DNA from: an uncultured Roseibium sp.
GTDB taxonomy: Bacteria > Pseudomonadota > Alphaproteobacteria > Rhizobiales > Stappiaceae
DNA length: 64,000 nt
NCBI RefSeq assembly: GCF_947494555.1
Contig: NZ_CANLVF010000003.1
Location: 806,001-870,000 of the forward strand
Direction of reading: 5' to 3'
Below the pieces are notes generated by a model. That model saw nothing but the letters and a program-made list of their open reading frames with translations. It was not told the origin of the DNA and did not search any database. Shown here one piece after another: positions 62,011 through 64,000 of this stretch. The translations under genes and the position numbers were made by a program. Position 1 is the stretch's first letter, and every line of letters begins with the position of its first letter.

Positions 62011-64000
62011 ATGTCCTCGAAACAGAAACTATCCTTGTCCGTTCAGGGGATGTCCTGTGCGTCCTGCGTCGGACGCGTGGAGCGCGGTCTTTCCGAGATT
62101 GAAGGGATCACGGACGTCACAGTGAACCTCGCGACTGAAACCGCACATCTGACCGCGGACACCGCTGAGCAGGCTTTGGACGCGATAACCAAACTCGGAA
62201 AGATGGGATATCCGGCACGAACGGAAACTCTGGTTCTCAACATAGGGTCGATGTCGTGCGCTTCCTGCGTGGGCCGCGTGGAGAATGCTCTGAAGAACGT
62301 GCCGGGCGTTGTCGAGGTGAGTGTCAATCTGGCTTCAGAAACCGCGAGCATCACCTATGCCGAGGGTGCTTCGACGCCTCAGGCGCTAATGGAAGCCTCG
62401 GGCGCTGCCGGATATCCGGCGTCACTTGCTGAAGCAGGAGCAACGCGTGTCCGCACTGAAAGGAAGCAAGAGGAAGCGCAGGATCTCTTTCACAAGATGA
62501 CCGTGGCGGCGGTTTTCGCGTTTCCTGTCTTCATTGTCGAAATGGGCAGCCACGTCATTCCGGGCATGCACCATTGGATCATCGCGACGATTGGGCAGCA
62601 AACGAGTTGGGTGCTGCAATTCCTCTTAACCACCATCGTCTTGGCTGGCCCGGGACGAGGTTTTTACTTGAAGGGGTTCCCGGCGCTGCTCAGGGGCGCT
62701 CCGGATATGAACAGCCTGGTCGCAGTCGGTACCGGCGCGGCATACCTGTATTCCGTCGTTGCAACGTTCCTTCCATCATTGATCCCGGATGCAGTCAGGG
62801 CTGTCTACTTTGAAGCGGCAGCCGTCATCGTGGTCTTGATCCTGCTTGGGCGGTTCCTGGAAGCCCGGGCCAAGGGGAGAACCGGTGCCGCGATTCAAAA
62901 ACTGCTTGGTCTTCAAGCGAAGACGGCGAGAGTACTGCGGGATGGTGAGCAGATTGAGGTTCCCATCGACGCCCTGGCGATAGGTGACACGATCGTCGTG
63001 CGCCCAGGGGAACGTATCGCAGTTGATGGCGATGTGATTGAGGGGTCATCGCATGTCGACGAGAGCATGATTTCCGGCGAGCCTGTTCCAGTTGAAAAGG
63101 CAGTTGGTGCTCAAGTCACTGGAGGCACGGTCAATGGATCGGGCGGCCTGCAATACACGGCGACGAGGGTTGGGGCAGACACGACGCTATCGCAAATCAT
63201 CCGTATGGTGGAGGAAGCTCAGGGTGCAAAACTCCCGATCCAGGGACTGGTCGACAAGATTACCCTTTGGTTTGTTCCGGCTGTGATGATCGTTGCCGCT
63301 CTCACCGTTGTCGCATGGCTGATCTTTGGTCCGGAACCGGCGCTCACCTTTGCGCTTGTTGCGGGCGTTTCGGTTCTGATCATTGCCTGTCCGTGCGCCA
63401 TGGGACTGGCCACACCCACGTCAATCATGGTCGGAACGGGCAGGGCAGCTGAAATGGGTGTCTTGTTCCGGAAAGGCGATGCCCTTCAACAACTGGCGGA
63501 AGTCGGTGTTGTTGCGCTCGACAAAACCGGAACAGTCACCGAAGGCCGGCCGGAACTGACCGATATGGTACTGGCGGACGATTTTGACTGCCAGGATGTG
63601 CTGGAAATGGTTGCTGCCGTTGAGAGCCGGTCGGAACACCCTGTCGCAGAGGCGATCGTTCGCGCGGCGTCCGTTGAAAACAAGAGACGTCTGGATGCTG
63701 AAGACTTTGTGTCGATCACCGGACACGGTGTAAGCGCTCTGGTTTCCGGGAAGAAAGTTCTGGTTGGTGCCGATCGTCTCATGCTCAAGGAAAACGTCGC
63801 GATTGGTCATCTGCGGGATCGGGAAGAGGATCTTGCGAGACGCGGCCGGACAGCACTCTTTGCGGCAATTGACGGCCAGGTTGCGGCTGTGATCGGGGTC
63901 TCCGATCCGGTCAAACCGTCGAGCCGGGATGCCATCGCTGCCCTTCATGCACAGGGGCTCAAGGTGGCAATGATTACCGGTGACAAACGGGAAACAGCCG
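62011..64000 (+). CDS. copA: Copper-translocating P-type ATPase CopA, 5' part
   Basis: P1B-type Cu(I) exporter cut by the right edge; 663 residues visible. Two N-terminal metal-binding domains each carry GMSCASC/SMSCASC (M-x-C-x-x-C at about 14-19 and 81-86). TM helices start near 163. The actuator loop has SGEP (about 355-358), the transmembrane copper motif is CPC (460-462), the phosphorylation site is DKTGT (504-508), and the nucleotide domain has SEHP (about 540-543) and, at the edge, ITGDK. ATG 62011 gives a sensible start; TTG 61999 is possible. Exports Cu(I) delivered by CopZ. Confidence 0.96.
   Translation, partial: MSSKQKLSLSVQGMSCASCVGRVERGLSEIEGITDVTVNLATETAHLTADTAEQALDAITKLGKMGYPARTETLVLNIGSMSCASCVGRVENALKNVPGVVEVSVNLASETASITYAEGASTPQALMEASGAAGYPASLAEAGATRVRTERKQEEAQDLFHKMTVAAVFAFPVFIVEMGSHVIPGMHHWIIATIGQQTSWVLQFLLTTIVLAGPGRGFYLKGFPALLRGAPDMNSLVAVGTGAAYLYSVVATFLPSLIPDAVRAVYFEAAAVIVVLILLGRFLEARAKGRTGAAIQKLLGLQAKTARVLRDGEQIEVPIDALAIGDTIVVRPGERIAVDGDVIEGSSHVDESMISGEPVPVEKAVGAQVTGGTVNGSGGLQYTATRVGADTTLSQIIRMVEEAQGAKLPIQGLVDKITLWFVPAVMIVAALTVVAWLIFGPEPALTFALVAGVSVLIIACPCAMGLATPTSIMVGTGRAAEMGVLFRKGDALQQLAEVGVVALDKTGTVTEGRPELTDMVLADDFDCQDVLEMVAAVESRSEHPVAEAIVRAASVENKRRLDAEDFVSITGHGVSALVSGKKVLVGADRLMLKENVAIGHLRDREEDLARRGRTALFAAIDGQVAAVIGVSDPVKPSSRDAIAALHAQGLKVAMITGDKRETA

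Overview
The window looks like the chromosome of an alphaproteobacterium. It opens in the conserved dnaA-dnaN-recF-gyrB neighbourhood (recF tail, then gyrB). It also carries TRAP and Tat-secreted ABC uptake systems, VPLPA-CTERM proteins and an FeS-type photolyase. A Roseibium/Labrenzia-like (Stappiaceae) relative is my best guess from general gene content; no rRNA or ribosomal protein is present to test it.

Layout. 0-3.4 kb: recF (partial) and gyrB. 3.4-8.4 kb: an A/T-rich foreign-looking insert with a two-TM protein, a DUF3800 protein and a convergent OLD-like ATPase/TOPRIM protein, bounded by two directly oriented copies of a dispersed repeat (third copy at 21.3 kb). 8.8-17.8 kb: a 2-oxoglutarate/Fe(II) oxygenase divergent from a polyamine-type ABC importer operon that continues into an isochorismatase-type hydrolase and an unrecognised protein, followed by a metallo-beta-lactamase-fold hydrolase and a GNAT-like protein. 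17.9-21.1 kb: GMC oxidoreductase, MarR regulator and a secreted ricin-lectin-like protein. 21.5-27.4 kb: a SulP-STAS-cNMP transporter behind two tandemly duplicated VPLPA-CTERM genes, and a membrane sensor fused to an AraC DNA-binding domain. 27.7-32.5 kb: GGDEF/degenerate-EAL protein, RlpA-like protein, photolyase.

32.7-44.8 kb starts at tRNA-Arg(CCG) and looks like a decayed integrative or plasmid-derived element. It holds a replication-type HTH protein, an M48 protease, a catabolic operon (GntR regulator plus Asp/Glu-racemase-family enzyme, divergent from TRAP transporter, hydantoin-racemase-like protein, ATZ/TRZ-type amidohydrolase and PuuE-like deacetylase), a truncated IS1182-type transposase, and an IncP-like traK-traL-traM' remnant with a candidate oriT full of inverted repeats.

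45.4-53 kb: LysR/RidA/chloroperoxidase-like genes, a VOC protein with the RsgA GTPase, and LysR/pirin/YcaC-like hydrolase. 53.4-59.8 kb: SRPBCC proteins, a DsbD/ScsB-like thiol reductase and an unusual esterase-DsbA fusion. 60.4-64 kb: copper handling, with a short CRP-like regulator, a His-rich periplasmic protein, a CopZ chaperone and a CopA ATPase (cut by the window edge); copZ and copA diverge from a region with two CueR-type promoter boxes.

The most unusual items are the repeat-bounded insert next to gyrB, the esterase-DsbA fusion, the segmental duplication that copied a VPLPA gene together with the first codons of sulP, the ureide/amide catabolic cargo beside IncP-like transfer remnants, and the 7TMR-AraC fusion. 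All functional assignments rest on motifs read by eye; no database search was possible.
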